From assembly GCF_013744875.1 (NCBI RefSeq), contig NZ_CP059399.1, forward strand, positions 1,674,001-1,738,000: 64,000 bases of DNA. The letters are read 5' to 3'. Under the pieces are notes generated by a model that saw only the letters and a list, made by a program, of their open reading frames with translations, ran no database searches and had not been told where the DNA came from. Numbering within the stretch: position 1 is the stretch's first letter; each line of letters begins with the position of its first letter. Positions 23,598 to 37,773 of this stretch are shown piece after piece. Source of the stretch: Nocardia huaxiensis. GTDB lineage: Bacteria; Actinomycetota; Actinomycetes; Mycobacteriales; Mycobacteriaceae. The position numbers were made by a program, and so were the translations under genes.

Positions 23598-24191
23598 GTG
23601 AGTGTGCACCTGACGCGGATCTACACGCGAACCGGCGACGACGGGACCACCGGCCTCAGCGACTTCTCGCGCGTGGCCAAGACCGACCCGCGGCTCATCG
23701 CCTACGCCGACTGTGACGAGACCAATGCCGCGCTCGGCGTGGCCATCGCGCTCGGTGCCCCCGACGACCGCATCCTGTCCGTGCTGCGGCAGATCCAGAA
23801 CGACCTGTTCGATGCCGGCGCGGACCTGTCGACGCCCGTGGTCGCGGAGCCCAAATACCCGCCGCTGCGCATCACCGAGCCCTACATCGAGCGCCTCGAG
23901 CAGTGGTGCGACGAGTTCAATGAGCCTCTGGCGCCGTTGAATTCGTTCATCCTGCCCGGCGGCACACCCCTGGCCGCCCTGCTGCACACCGCGCGCACCG
24001 TCGCCCGCCGAGCCGAACGATCGGCCTGGGCCGCCGTCGCGGCACACCCGGACGACACGAATGTTCTGCCCGCGAAATATCTCAACCGGCTGTCCGACCT
24101 GCTGTTCATCCTGAGCCGAGTCGCCAACCCCGACGGCGACATCCTCTGGCGGCCGGGCGGAGAAGCCACGGGCACGGAACAGGACCACTAG
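23598..24191 (+). CDS. Cob(I)alamin adenosyltransferase, PduO type
   Basis: Transfers the adenosyl group of ATP to cob(I)alamin to make coenzyme B12. The 197-residue protein has the PduO signature at the N-terminus ([14 protein letters not shown]), the [15 protein letters not shown] segment ([19 protein letters not shown]) and the C-terminal RRAERSAW and [11 protein letters not shown] motifs. The GTG start has no Shine-Dalgarno site but lies six bases after TACGGT, so it is probably leaderless. It sits just upstream of murA, as Rv1314c does in M. tuberculosis, though the strand differs there. Confidence 0.9.
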   Translation: MSVHLTRIYTRTGDDGTTGLSDFSRVAKTDPRLIAYADCDETNAALGVAIALGAPDDRILSVLRQIQNDLFDAGADLSTPVVAEPKYPPLRITEPYIERLEQWCDEFNEPLAPLNSFILPGGTPLAALLHTARTVARRAERSAWAAVAAHPDDTNVLPAKYLNRLSDLLFILSRVANPDGDILWRPGGEATGTEQDH

Positions 24192-24201
24192 GCTGACCCC
24201 C

Positions 24202-25464
24202 GTGAGTGAACGGTTTCTGGTGACCGGGGGCAGCAGGCTCGTCGGTGAGGTCGCGGTGGGCGGCGCGAAGAACAGCGTCCTCAAGCTGATGGCCGCCGCG
24301 CTGCTGGCCGAGGGTACGACCACGATCACGAACTGCCCGGACATCCTGGATGTGCCGCTGATGGCAGACGTGCTGCGGGGTCTCGGCTGCGATGTCACCG
24401 TCGACCACGAGACGGTCGTCATCGTGACGCCCACCGAACCCAAGTATCACGCCGACTTCCCGGCGGTCACCCAGTTCCGCGCCTCGGTGTGCGTGCTGGG
24501 CCCGCTCATGGCGCGGTGCAAGCGGGCGGTCGTCGCGCTGCCGGGCGGTGACGCCATCGGTTCACGTCCCCTCGACATGCACCAGCAGGGCCTGCGACTG
24601 CTCGGCGCGACCAGCGAGATCGAACACGGCTGCCTGGTGGCGCGTGCGGAAGAGCTGCAGGGCGCGCGGATTCGCCTCGACTTCCCGTCGGTGGGCGCGA
24701 CCGAGAACATCCTCATGGCCGCGGTGCTCGCCGAGGGCGAGACCGTCATCGACAATGCCGCGCGCGAACCGGAGATCGTGGATCTCTGCAACATGCTCGC
24801 GCGCATGGGCGCCAAGATCTCCGGCGCCGGCACCTCGGTGCTGACCATCGAGGGCGTGGAGAAGCTGTCGCCCACCACGCACCGCGTGATCGGTGACCGC
24901 ATCGTCGCCGCCACCTGGGGCATCGCCGCCGCCATGACGCAGGGCGACGTGCGGGTGACGGGCATCAACCCCAAGCACCTGTCCCTCGTGCTGGACAAGC
25001 TGCGGTCGGCGGGCGCGCGAATCTCGTTCGAGCCGGACGGTTTCCGCGTGGTGCAGTCGGATCGTCCTCGCGCCGTGAACTTCTCGACCCTGCCGTTCCC
25101 GGGTTTCCCGACCGACCTGCAGCCGATGGCCATCGGCCTGGCCGCCATCGCGGACGGCACCTCGATGATCACCGAGAACATTTTCGAGGCGCGCTTCCGC
25201 TTCGTCGAAGAGATGATCCGGCTGGGCGCGGACGCGCGCACCGACGGGCATCACGCTGTGGTGCGCGGGATTCCGCGACTGTCGAGCGCGCCGGTGTGGT
25301 CGTCGGACATTCGCGCCGGCGCCGGTCTGGTGCTCGCGGGTCTGGTCGCCGACGGGGTGACCGAAGTGCACGATGTCTTCCACATCGACCGGGGTTACCC
25401 GTCTTTCGTGGAGAACCTGCGGTCGCTAGGCGCAGAGATCGAACGTGTGGGAACCGCAGACTGA
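24202..25464 (+). CDS. murA: UDP-N-acetylglucosamine 1-carboxyvinyltransferase
   Basis: First committed step of peptidoglycan synthesis: adds enolpyruvate from PEP to UDP-GlcNAc. The 420-residue protein has the KN motif in [16 protein letters not shown] and the EPSP-synthase-like fold repeats. The loop that normally carries the fosfomycin-reactive cysteine reads [17 protein letters not shown]; the aligned position may be the cysteine in ARCKR or an aspartate-type variant as in mycobacteria, which needs alignment. The GTG start follows TAGGCT by seven bases, so the transcript is probably leaderless. The rRNA operon follows. Confidence 0.95.
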   Translation: MSERFLVTGGSRLVGEVAVGGAKNSVLKLMAAALLAEGTTTITNCPDILDVPLMADVLRGLGCDVTVDHETVVIVTPTEPKYHADFPAVTQFRASVCVLGPLMARCKRAVVALPGGDAIGSRPLDMHQQGLRLLGATSEIEHGCLVARAEELQGARIRLDFPSVGATENILMAAVLAEGETVIDNAAREPEIVDLCNMLARMGAKISGAGTSVLTIEGVEKLSPTTHRVIGDRIVAATWGIAAAMTQGDVRVTGINPKHLSLVLDKLRSAGARISFEPDGFRVVQSDRPRAVNFSTLPFPGFPTDLQPMAIGLAAIADGTSMITENIFEARFRFVEEMIRLGADARTDGHHAVVRGIPRLSSAPVWSSDIRAGAGLVLAGLVADGVTEVHDVFHIDRGYPSFVENLRSLGAEIERVGTAD

Positions 25465-25900
25465 ACACTCGATGACGGAGGGTGTTTCACGAAAACCCCT
25501 CCTGAACAGGCGATTTGACATGCGAACAACCAACACGTAACTTATTCCAGGTCAGAGCGACACGGACTCCCACCGGGGAGAACGAGAGCGCCTGATGATC
25601 ACACTAGCTCCCTTCCAACCGGCGGATTTGGTTCCGCTGTGCGGCGCGGGCTAAGCTTCAAAAGTTGCCTAGCTGATCGAACGGGCTCACCGCCCGGGAG
25701 ATGGCTTGTGCGTGTGTTCTTTGAGAACTCAATAGTGTGTCGATGAATGTCAGTGCCAATAATTTATTGGTTCCGATCTTCACCCCCCGTGTGAGGGTCG
25801 GACATTTAGTCAGCTTAATTTCCGAGCTGGCGTTTATTTTGCTGGGTTTTCGGACTCACGTTTACTTCTGATTGCCTCCTTCGGGAGGGAATTGAGAGTC
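25465..25900 (+). other. rRNA operon promoter and leader region
   Basis: No protein gene. It contains a strong promoter at 25516-25544, then a leader with CTTTGAGAACTCAATAGTG around 25720 that is conserved before actinobacterial 16S genes. CAATAGTGTGTCG (25730-25742) is complementary to 27577-27589 in the spacer after 16S, giving the stem expected for RNase III processing of the 16S precursor. Confidence 0.75.
25516..25544 (+). promoter_or_regulatory. rRNA operon promoter
   Basis: TTGACA (25516-25521) and TAACTT (25539-25544) are 17 bases apart, a near-consensus sigma-70 promoter, about 360 bases before mature 16S. The surrounding DNA is AT-rich for this genome. A second promoter may lie further downstream. 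Confidence 0.75.
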
Positions 25901-30856
<4,956 letters not shown>

Positions 30857-30944
30857 GAAGCTACGCGTCCACTGTGCGGTATCTGAAACAACACACGCAT
30901 GCTCGCAGCCCGGAAGGGCGCGCAAGCGTGACAGTTTCATAGAG

Positions 30945-31061
30945 TTACGGCGGCTATAGCGGTGGGGAAACGCCCGGTCCCATTCCGAACCCGGAAGCTA
31001 AGGCCACCTGCGCCGATGGTACTGCACTCGACAGGGTGTGGGAGAGTAGGACACCGCCGGA
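30945..31061 (+). rRNA. rrf: 5S ribosomal RNA
   Basis: About 117 bases starting TTACGGCGGCTATAGCGG and ending GAGTAGGACACCGCCGGA; the two ends pair to form helix I. The conserved CCCATTCCGAACCCGGAAGC loop is present. A terminator hairpin follows 12 bases later. Confidence 0.95.
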
Positions 31062-31072
31062 ACATCATTCGC

Positions 31073-31102
31073 GAAACCCCCTGACCTCGGTCAGGGGGTT
31101 TC
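31073..31102 (+). terminator. rRNA operon terminator
   Basis: Perfect 14-base stem GAAACCCCCTGACC with its complement and a two-base TC loop, followed by TGCGTTTC. It lies right after 5S and also lies downstream of the convergent sigma-factor gene, so it can serve both strands. Confidence 0.9.
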
Positions 31103-31122
31103 TGCGTTTCCGGGTCAATTCT

Positions 31123-31998
31123 CTACAGCGTTTTCGGCAGCCCGAAGGGTTCGAATCGCTCGAATCCGTGGAATGCCACGACACTTGCAATGCCGCCGGC
31201 CGTCACGGTCAGTACCTGTATCGAATGCGCTTCTCCGTTCAGGTAGAGCGCGAACGCCGGCTGGCCGTTGGCTCTCGTCGGGATCATTCGCGCCCCGCCA
31301 TTTCGAGACGGGCACTGGGTGGTGATCAACCGAATGATGCTGTCCCGTCCGGTGAATCGGCCCGGAATCGGCGGCATTTCCCAGACCGCCTCTGCGCGCA
31401 GCAGGTTCGTGAGGGTGTCGGTATCCGAGGATTCGAAGGCTGCGGCCCAGCTGTCGAGTACTGCTCTTGTCGCCGGGTCGTCCGGTTCGGCTATCGGTTC
31501 GTCTCCCGTGCGCAGGTTCGCGAGGGTGGCGTGTGCGCGCTGCAGTGTGCTGTTGACCGCGGCCGGGGTGACGTCGAGCAGTTCGGCGACCTCTGTCGCC
31601 TTCCAGCGCAGCACATCTCGCAGCAGCAGTACTGCGCGCTGCCGCGGCGGCAGGTGCTGCCAGAGGGCGATCAGCGCCAGTCGCATGTCGTGCCGGGCAA
31701 TCAGGATGGCGGCCGGATCGCTGTCCTCGGGTTCGACGAGAACATCCGGCATGGGCTGTAGTTCTCGCCGGCTGCTGTGTTCGAGGGCGTTGAGGCAGGC
31801 ATTGGTGGCGATGCGGTACAGCCAGGTGCGCATCGAGGCGCGTTCCTGGAAGTCGGGGTAGCCGCGCCAGGCGCGCAGCATGGTTTCCTGCACCAGGTCC
31901 TCGGCGTCGTCGACGGAGCCGAGCATGCGATAGCAGTGTGCGAGCAGTTCCCTCCGGTAGGGCGCGGTACGTGCCGTGAAGTCTTCGGTCTCGAGCAT
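31123..31998 (-). CDS. ECF sigma factor with C-terminal NTF2-like domain
   Basis: RNA polymerase sigma factor of the SigG/SigX5-type ECF group. Region 2 spans roughly residues 12-75 (YRRELLAHCYRMLGSVDDAE, ASMRTWLYRIATNACLN) and region 4 roughly 125-180 (LPPRQRAVLLLRDVL, VAELLDVTPAAVNSTLQRA). The last 110 residues (ATRAVLDSWAAAFESSDTDT onward) look like a SnoaL/NTF2-like domain, which in such ECF groups replaces a separate anti-sigma factor. The ATG at 31998 has AAGGGA upstream; the same frame stays open for hundreds of codons behind it but that part is antisense to the MFS gene. No anti-sigma gene is adjacent. Target promoters unknown. Confidence 0.88.
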   Translation of the reverse strand: MLETEDFTARTAPYRRELLAHCYRMLGSVDDAEDLVQETMLRAWRGYPDFQERASMRTWLYRIATNACLNALEHSSRRELQPMPDVLVEPEDSDPAAILIARHDMRLALIALWQHLPPRQRAVLLLRDVLRWKATEVAELLDVTPAAVNSTLQRAHATLANLRTGDEPIAEPDDPATRAVLDSWAAAFESSDTDTLTNLLRAEAVWEMPPIPGRFTGRDSIIRLITTQCPSRNGGARMIPTRANGQPAFALYLNGEAHSIQVLTVTAGGIASVVAFHGFERFEPFGLPKTL

Positions 31999-32136
31999 CC
32001 GGGCTCCCTTCGGCCGGGCATGGTTCACCCCTCCCTGTACTGACCGTGTGCGCGTCCGGAAGTCATCGGTGTGTGGTCGATGAGTTTTCTCGTCCCGCCG
32101 GTCGGTATGTGCGCAGGCTCGATCGGAAGGAATCTC

Positions 32137-33561
32137 GTGGATACATCGACAGTTTCGCGGGCGGCGCAGCGCTGGGTGCTGGCGCTCGGAGCCGTCGCCT
32201 CGATGATGGCGGCGCTGGACACGCTGGTCGTCGCGACCGCGCTCGGCACGATCCGGGAGGATCTGGGTGCCTCGCTGGCGACCCTGGAATGGACGGTGAA
32301 CGGCTACAACCTGAGTTTCGCGGTGCTGCTGATCACGGCGGTGGTGCTGGGTGACCGCTTCGGCCGGCGACGCATGTTCGCGGTCGGGCTGGGTGTTTTC
32401 GTGGCGGGTTCGGCGGCGTGCGCGACGGCCGGGTCGGTGGGTGTGCTCATTGCCGCGCGAGTGGTGCAGGGCGTCGGTGCGGCATTGATCATGAGTTTGG
32501 CGTTGACGCTGGTGAGTGTGGCGTTCCCGGCGGAGCGCCGCGGCTGGGCGATCGGGGTTCTGGAGGGTGTCACCGGTTTGGCGGTCGCGTGTGGGCCGGT
32601 GATCGGCGGGGCCATTGCGGAGGGTCTGTCGTGGCAGTGGATCTTCTGGGTGAACGTCCCCCTGGGGCTGCTCGCGATTCCCTTGGTGCTGACCAGGATT
32701 CCGGAGAGCCACGGCACGGACACCACGCTGGACGGTGGGGGACTGTTGCTGGTCACCGGTGGCGCGCTGGGTGTGGTGTGGGGTCTGGTGCGCGGCAATA
32801 TCGCGGGCTGGTCGTCGCCGGAGGTCGTGCTGACGCTCGGCGGTGGCTTCGGCCTGATCATCGCGTTCGCCTTTTGGGAATCGCGCACTCGCACACCGAT
32901 GTTCCCGGTGCGGATGTTCACCTCGCGTGGTTTCGCGGCGGGCAATACCGCGATCTTCCTGACTTTCGCGGCATTGTTCGGCGCGGTGTTCTTCTACGCG
33001 CAGTTCATGCAGCTGGTCTTCCACTACAGGCCGCTCGGAGCGGGTCTGTGCCTGTTGCCGTGGACGTTGACGCTGTTCTGCTGTGCGCCGATCGCGGGAG
33101 CGCTGGCGGATCGGGTCGGGGAGCGCCCGATCATGGCGGTGGGTCTGCTGTTGCAGGCGGTGGGCATGGGCTGGGTCGCGGTGATCGCGGACCCGGGAAT
33201 GTCTTACGGCGCTGTGGTTCTGCCGCTGGTGTTGTCGGGAGTCGGGGTGTCCATGGCGATTCCGACGGCGCAGAGCGCGGTGGTCGGCGATGTCGAGTAC
33301 GGGGCCATCGGGAAGGCGGCCGGGGCCAACAGCATGATGCGTGAGCTGGGCGGGGTCTTCGGAATCGCGGTCGTGGTCGCGGTTTTCGCGGGTTTCGGCG
33401 GCTATGGTTCGGCGGCGTATTTCGTAGCGGGCTTCGTCCCGGCGGTGGCGGCGGGTGCGGCGTTGTCCTTGCTCGGTGCGCTGGTCGCTCTGGCCTTGCC
33501 GGGCCGGACGGCGGCCGCGCGGAGGCCGGTCGAGGCCGAGCTCACGCCGGTACTCGAGTAG
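32137..33561 (+). CDS. MFS drug exporter, DHA2 (14-helix) type
   Basis: Proton-driven membrane exporter, 474 residues, with about 14 hydrophobic helices. Motifs: D in ALDTLVVATALG (helix 1), TLEWTVNGYNL, motif A GDRFGRRRMF, and the antiporter motif C region (VTGLAVACGPVIGG). These place it with EmrB/QacA-like multidrug or antibiotic exporters. The GTG at 32137 follows GGAAGG by six bases; upstream in-frame starts at 32071 lack this site and would add a non-hydrophobic lead. It is divergent from the ECF sigma gene (138 bases), which may control it (inference). Substrate unknown. Confidence 0.88.
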   Translation: MDTSTVSRAAQRWVLALGAVASMMAALDTLVVATALGTIREDLGASLATLEWTVNGYNLSFAVLLITAVVLGDRFGRRRMFAVGLGVFVAGSAACATAGSVGVLIAARVVQGVGAALIMSLALTLVSVAFPAERRGWAIGVLEGVTGLAVACGPVIGGAIAEGLSWQWIFWVNVPLGLLAIPLVLTRIPESHGTDTTLDGGGLLLVTGGALGVVWGLVRGNIAGWSSPEVVLTLGGGFGLIIAFAFWESRTRTPMFPVRMFTSRGFAAGNTAIFLTFAALFGAVFFYAQFMQLVFHYRPLGAGLCLLPWTLTLFCCAPIAGALADRVGERPIMAVGLLLQAVGMGWVAVIADPGMSYGAVVLPLVLSGVGVSMAIPTAQSAVVGDVEYGAIGKAAGANSMMRELGGVFGIAVVVAVFAGFGGYGSAAYFVAGFVPAVAAGAALSLLGALVALALPGRTAAARRPVEAELTPVLE

Positions 33562-33604
33562 TCGTACGGTACTGCGGCGCAGTCGAATCCACGACGCTGA
33601 CCTC

Positions 33605-34381
33605 ATGAGAAAGTACTGGGGGTTGTTCTGGGCCGCTGCCGCACTCGTGATCGTGCTCGTGGTGCTCGCACTGTGGGCCGATCTCGAGGCGCAGGCCGTG
33701 ATCGGTGTGGGTCTGGGTTTCGTCGCCCTGTTCTGGTTGATCGTCATCCTCACGGTGCCCTGGAACCTGTATTTCGCGGCGCGTCAGGCCGCGCATCGGC
33801 TGAGTGCGGTGCAGGTGCGGGAGATTCCGGTGTCGCCGGCGAGTGTGGCCGAGGTGGGGTCGCTGACCAAGCGGCTGCTGGCCATGGCGGTCGGATCGCA
33901 TCTGGTCACCGCGGCGATCGCGCTGGTTGTCTCGCTGGCTTTCGGGTATGTCCTGGGCTACTACATTGCGGGGTTCTTCCTCGGCAGTATCGTATTCCGG
34001 CCTGCGGCAGCGTATTTCGCGTACCTGCGGGCGCGGATCGCGTCCATCTCGCAGGACGTCGCCTATCCGCCGGATGATGTGGTGGAGCTGCGGGCGCGGG
34101 TGCGGGCCGTCTCGGATCGACTGGAGGCGCTGGAGTCGGCGTTGGCGTCCTGGCAGGAGTCGGATGCCCGGCAGATCGATGATCTTCGGGATGATCTGCG
34201 CCGCCAGGATCAGCGGGCTCGTGACGAGCAGCGGTCCGCGCGGGAGGCGATCGTCGCGGTGGATCAGCGGATGGCGGTCATGGTGACCAGGTTCGATGCC
34301 GCCCTCGACGAGGTGAACGATCAGCGTGAGATCATCGCCGGGTTGCGGGCCTTCGCCCGGCTCATGCGCGACGATCGTTGA
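33605..34381 (+). CDS. Membrane protein with C-terminal coiled coil (hypothetical)
   Basis: Unrecognised protein of 258 residues. It has two N-terminal hydrophobic helices (FWAAAALVIVLVVLALWA and IGVGLGFVALFWLIVILTV), two more in the middle (AVGSHLVTAAIALVVSLAFG, YVLGYYIAGFFLGSIVF) and a C-terminal half of charged heptads (LRARVRAVSDRLEALESALA, IDDLRDDLRRQDQRARDEQR) that should form a coiled coil in the cytoplasm. It follows the MFS gene by 43 bases on the same strand and may be co-transcribed. Membrane anchor plus coiled coil suggests a scaffold, but no function can be stated. Confidence 0.78.
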   Translation: MRKYWGLFWAAAALVIVLVVLALWADLEAQAVIGVGLGFVALFWLIVILTVPWNLYFAARQAAHRLSAVQVREIPVSPASVAEVGSLTKRLLAMAVGSHLVTAAIALVVSLAFGYVLGYYIAGFFLGSIVFRPAAAYFAYLRARIASISQDVAYPPDDVVELRARVRAVSDRLEALESALASWQESDARQIDDLRDDLRRQDQRARDEQRSAREAIVAVDQRMAVMVTRFDAALDEVNDQREIIAGLRAFARLMRDDR

Positions 34382-34444
34382 GTTCGTTTCGCGGCCAGGA
34401 ATATTCGAGTGATTCTGTCGGTGGGGGCTGTTAACGTCTTTCGT

Positions 34445-34467
34445 GGCGGGGCTGTTGGGGCCCCGCC
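34445..34467 (+). promoter_or_regulatory. Hairpin in the EF-G paralogue leader
   Basis: Stem GGCGGGGC (34445-34452) with GCCCCGCC (34460-34467). It lies just upstream of a probable leader peptide start and may be part of the 5' untranslated region or a terminator for the gene upstream. Confidence 0.5.
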
Positions 34468-34499
34468 GCATGATCTTGGAACCAGGAAGGGAGCCGGTG

Positions 34500-34592
34500 A
34501 TGCGTGAACGCGCCGCTGTACCTGCTCGCTCTCGCTTCGAGGTGATCCTGGTGTCCCTGCCGGTCCGGTGCCGGCTGCGCGGCCGGTACTGA
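34500..34592 (+). CDS. Probable 30-residue leader peptide upstream of EF-G paralogue
   Basis: Short open frame with an excellent ribosome-binding site (AGGAAGGGAG seven bases before the ATG). It encodes 30 residues beginning MRERAAVPARSRF and ending in an arginine-rich tail (VRCRLRGRY) before TGA. It ends 120 bases before the EF-G paralogue, with several small hairpins between. Genes that protect ribosomes are often controlled by drug-stalled leader peptides, and the position and arginine-rich end suit such a role. Function as a regulator is inferred. Confidence 0.55.
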   Translation: MRERAAVPARSRFEVILVSLPVRCRLRGRY

Positions 34593-34636
34593 GACCGGAC
34601 TATCTCTGCCGCTGTGCCTTTCGGGCACTGTGGTTC

Positions 34637-34657
34637 GGGCTGCCCTGGAGGCGGCCC
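34637..34657 (+). promoter_or_regulatory. Hairpin between leader peptide and EF-G paralogue
   Basis: Stem GGGCTGCC (34637-34644) with GGCGGCCC (34650-34657), including one G-U pair, loop CTGGA. Smaller stems lie at 34583-34598 (CCGGT/ACCGG) and near 34613-34628 (GTGCC/GGCAC). No U-tract follows, so this is at best an attenuator or pause hairpin. Confidence 0.4.
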
Positions 34658-34712
34658 TGTGTCCGGTGAATCGCGCTGTCTTGTCTCGATTCGGATCGAA
34701 GGACCGAAGACT

Positions 34713-36758
34713 GTGCGTACCAATACTTCTCGACAAGCTATGACCGCTGTCCGCAATCTGGGCATTCTCGCGCATGTGGATGCCGGGAAGACGACCGTCA
34801 CGGAGCGAATGCTGTTCCTGGCGGGTGAGATTCACAAGCGGGGCGAGGTGCACGACGGCACCACCGTCACCGATTTCGATCCGCAGGAGCGGGAGCGCGG
34901 GATCACCATCTCCGCCGCGGCGGTCGCGTGCGAGTGGAATGGGCACCGGCTCACGGTGATCGACACTCCCGGGCACGTGGATTTCTCCGACGAGGTGGAA
35001 CGCTCGCTGCGCGTGCTGGACGGCGCGGTGGCCGTATTCGACGCGGTGGCGGGCGTAGAGCCGCAGAGCGAGTCGGTGTGGCGGCGGGCGGATCGCTACG
35101 GCGTGCCGCGGATCGCGTTCGTGAACAAGATGGACCGGGCCGGAGCGGATTTCGATGCGGCGGTGGCCTCCATCCGGGCGCGATTGCATCCGGCCGCGCT
35201 GGCGGTGCACCTGCCGATCGGCGCGGAGGCGGGCTTCGCCGGCGTGGTGGATCTGGTGCGCATGCGCGCGCTGGTCTGGGAGTCGGGGACGGTCACCGTG
35301 AGCCCGATCCCGGCTGAGCTCGAGCAGATCGCCCGCGAGCGTCGCCGCCTGATGGAAGAGGCTGTGGCGGAACGGCATTCGGCCGCGTTGGAGGAGTTCT
35401 ACGCGCGGCCGGGACTGTCGGACGTCACGTTGGCGGCGGCGCTGCGCGAGCTGACCCTGTCCGGGGAGATCGTGACGGTGCTCTGTGGTGCGGCCTACCG
35501 GGACATCGGTGTGGAGACCTTGCTGGACGCGGTGGTCGAGTACCTGCCCTCGCCGCTGGATCGCCCGCCGGTGCGGTTCGAATGGCTGTGTGGTGAGCCC
35601 AGCGAACCCGTGCTCACTCCCGATCCCTCGGACCCGTTGGTGGCCTTGGTTTTCAAGGTGCAGGGCACGGGCTCCGGCCGGCGCACGTTCGTCCGGATCT
35701 ATGCGGGCACGCTGCGCAAGGGGGAGTCCGTCCTCGACGTCGGCGCGGGCCGCACCGAGCGGATCGCCCGGATCGTCCGGGTACAGGCGGACCGGCACAC
35801 CGAGGTGGAGCAGGCCGTGGCCGGTGACATCGTGGCGCTCATCGGGCCGAAGTCGGCGCGGGCCGGTGCGACGCTGTGTGCGCCGGACGCTCCGGTGCTG
35901 TTGGAGCCGCCGGTTGCCGCCGAACCGGTGGTTTCGGTTGCGGTGGAGGCTCGAACGTCCGCCGACACCGAACGCCTGGCCGTCGCGCTGGCTCGCCTGG
36001 TGGAGGAGGATCCGTCGCTGGTCGTCCGCACCGACCCGGAGTCCGGGCAGACGCTGCTGTCCGGCCTGGGCGAACTGCATCTCGAGGTGGCGGTGGAGAA
36101 GATCCGCCGGGACCGTGGGATCGCGGTCTCGGTCGGTCGTCCGCAGGTGGCGTACCGGGAGACGGTGCTGCGCGGGGTGTCGGGGCTACGGTACCGGCAC
36201 GTCAAGCAGTCCGGTGGCCCGGGCCAGTTCGCGGAGGTCGTGCTCGATGTCGAACCACTCGATGCCGCAATGGATTTCGAGTTCGGTTCGACCGTCGTCG
36301 GTGGCCGGGTGCCGCCCGAGTACGTGCGGGCGGTGGCGGCTGGTTGCCGGGATGCCCTGGCGGCCGGGCCGCTCGCCGGTCATCCGGTGATCGGGGTGCG
36401 GGTGACCCTCGTCGACGGCGCGACCCATCCGGTCGATTCGTCGGAGCGGGCCTTCCGGATGGCGGGCCGGCTCGCGTTGCGGGATGCCTTGCGGGCGTGT
36501 GAGATCGGCGTGCTCGAGCCGACGGCCGAGGTCACGGTCACCGCGCCGGAGGAGGATCTGGGCGCGGTGCTCGGTGATCTCGCGGCCCGCCGCGCCCGGA
36601 TCGCGGACTCCCTGCCCCGGGGTACCGAGGTGATCGTCACAGCGATCGCCCCGCTGGCCGAAATGTTCGGCTACGCAACGCGTTTGCGCAGCCGGACGCA
36701 CGGACGCGGTACCTTCACCGCCCGCCCGCTCGGCTACGAGCGGGCACCGGCTCGCTGA
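34713..36758 (+). CDS. Elongation factor G paralogue
   Basis: Translational GTPase of 681 residues with the full EF-G layout: G1 loop AHVDAGKTT, switch [14 protein letters not shown]3 DTPGHVDF, G4 NKMD, domain II near residues 310-390, domain IV with the EF-G loop [14 protein letters not shown], and the C-terminal domain V ending [17 protein letters not shown]. The canonical domain IV loop separates it from TetM/OtrA proteins. It is not beside rpsL/rpsG/tuf, so it is a second, isolated EF-G. Possible roles are ribosome rescue, fusidic-acid or other translation-inhibitor tolerance, or a stress EF-G. The GTG at 34713 has AAGGA about nine bases upstream; ATG 34740 is an alternative. Confidence 0.85.
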   Translation: MRTNTSRQAMTAVRNLGILAHVDAGKTTVTERMLFLAGEIHKRGEVHDGTTVTDFDPQERERGITISAAAVACEWNGHRLTVIDTPGHVDFSDEVERSLRVLDGAVAVFDAVAGVEPQSESVWRRADRYGVPRIAFVNKMDRAGADFDAAVASIRARLHPAALAVHLPIGAEAGFAGVVDLVRMRALVWESGTVTVSPIPAELEQIARERRRLMEEAVAERHSAALEEFYARPGLSDVTLAAALRELTLSGEIVTVLCGAAYRDIGVETLLDAVVEYLPSPLDRPPVRFEWLCGEPSEPVLTPDPSDPLVALVFKVQGTGSGRRTFVRIYAGTLRKGESVLDVGAGRTERIARIVRVQADRHTEVEQAVAGDIVALIGPKSARAGATLCAPDAPVLLEPPVAAEPVVSVAVEARTSADTERLAVALARLVEEDPSLVVRTDPESGQTLLSGLGELHLEVAVEKIRRDRGIAVSVGRPQVAYRETVLRGVSGLRYRHVKQSGGPGQFAEVVLDVEPLDAAMDFEFGSTVVGGRVPPEYVRAVAAGCRDALAAGPLAGHPVIGVRVTLVDGATHPVDSSERAFRMAGRLALRDALRACEIGVLEPTAEVTVTAPEEDLGAVLGDLAARRARIADSLPRGTEVIVTAIAPLAEMFGYATRLRSRTHGRGTFTARPLGYERAPAR

Positions 36759-36823
36759 GGCCCCGGCCGTCGGTGCCGGGTGCGCTGGACCGATTTGGCG
36801 CACCCGGTCATCCGGCACAACAA

Positions 36824-36862
36824 CCCCGTCGTCCCGGCCGAAAACGTGCCGGGATGACGGGG
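36824..36862. terminator. Bidirectional terminator hairpin
   Basis: Stem CCCCGTCGTCCCGGC (36824-36838) with GCCGGGATGACGGGG (36848-36862), 15 pairs including one G-U. It sits between the convergent EF-G paralogue and acetyltransferase genes and can end both. Confidence 0.8.
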
Positions 36863-36896
36863 GCGTTCGTCCGGGCTCGGGTTGTTCGGGCGGTGC

Positions 36897-37739
36897 TCAG
36901 TCCTTTACGAGAATTGCTCTGGTGTAAAGGAAGTCGAAGCCGCGGCGTTGCACGTTCTGTTGTGACTTGGAGGCGGGCTGGGTGGTCACCACGGCGATGT
37001 CGCAGCCCGCTGCTGCCGCTTCGGTGAGGCGGGCGGAGAGCAGGGCGGTTTGAATGCCGTGGCGGCGGTGCTCGGGAAGGGTTGCGGCACCGGTGAGTTG
37101 GGCTACGCCCTGTGAGATGCGCATGCTGGCCGCGCCCGCGACTTCGCCGTTGCGGATGGCGAGATAGCGGGTCACCCCCGCGGCGGAGGTGAGGTCGCGG
37201 ACGGCGCGCGCGATGACGTCGCGCGGGAATTCCTCGTGGGAGGCGATGCCCTGGGTGTCGGGGGTGGCGAAGCCTTCGGCGACGGTGTCGATCCAGAGAT
37301 CGAATTCGTCGTCGCCGCTGGGGCGGATGTCGACGCCGGTGGGGGTGATGCGCTCGGGTGCGGTTTTCAGCGGCAGGCCGAGGACGTTCTCGAAGTTGAT
37401 GAGCCGGTATCCGCGCGCGGTGAGGAGTTCACCGAGGGCGGGGTCGGCGATGTGGGCGAGTTCTATCTGGACTGGGGCATCGCAGGCGGCGTAGCGCCGT
37501 TCGATCTCGTCGAGTTCTGCTTCGGTGGGGATGCCCGCGAATCCGAGTCCTGCCACTTTGTTGAGGGGTGAGTCCGGTTCGGTGAAAGAGGCGACGCCAC
37601 CGGCGAGGGGGATGGTGAATCCACTCGAGGTCCGGGCGCGGGCGGCCGTGCTGCTGGTGGCGATGAGTTCGACCTCGACGCTCTCGACGCGCGCGCCGAG
37701 TGCGAGATCGCAGAACAAGGATTCCTTCTCACCCGTCAT
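36897..37739 (-). CDS. GNAT family N-acetyltransferase
   Basis: Acetyl-CoA-dependent acyltransferase of 280 residues. The GNAT core lies in the last 130 residues: RYLAIRNGEVAGAASMRI (beta strands) followed by the acetyl-CoA loop LPEHRRHGIQTALL and the terminal QQNVQRRGFDFLYTRAILVK. The first half is a divergent GNAT-like or family-specific domain with no recognised motif. Divergent from the HAD phosphatase gene with 34 bases between. Substrate cannot be predicted. Confidence 0.85.
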   Translation of the reverse strand: MTGEKESLFCDLALGARVESVEVELIATSSTAARARTSSGFTIPLAGGVASFTEPDSPLNKVAGLGFAGIPTEAELDEIERRYAACDAPVQIELAHIADPALGELLTARGYRLINFENVLGLPLKTAPERITPTGVDIRPSGDDEFDLWIDTVAEGFATPDTQGIASHEEFPRDVIARAVRDLTSAAGVTRYLAIRNGEVAGAASMRISQGVAQLTGAATLPEHRRHGIQTALLSARLTEAAAAGCDIAVVTTQPASKSQQNVQRRGFDFLYTRAILVKD

Positions 37740-37773
37740 GCGTCGAGCGTAACGAGGATCGTAGGGTCGAAGG

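Noticed and set aside
31999..33753. N-terminal extension of the sigma-factor frame (876 codons in total)
   Set aside because: The extension is antisense to the MFS gene and has no sigma-factor similarity; the ATG at 31998 has a good ribosome-binding site.
34713..36758. Calling the EF-G paralogue a tetracycline-resistance ribosomal protection protein
   Set aside because: Its domain IV loop and C-terminus are of the EF-G type, not the TetM/OtrA type.
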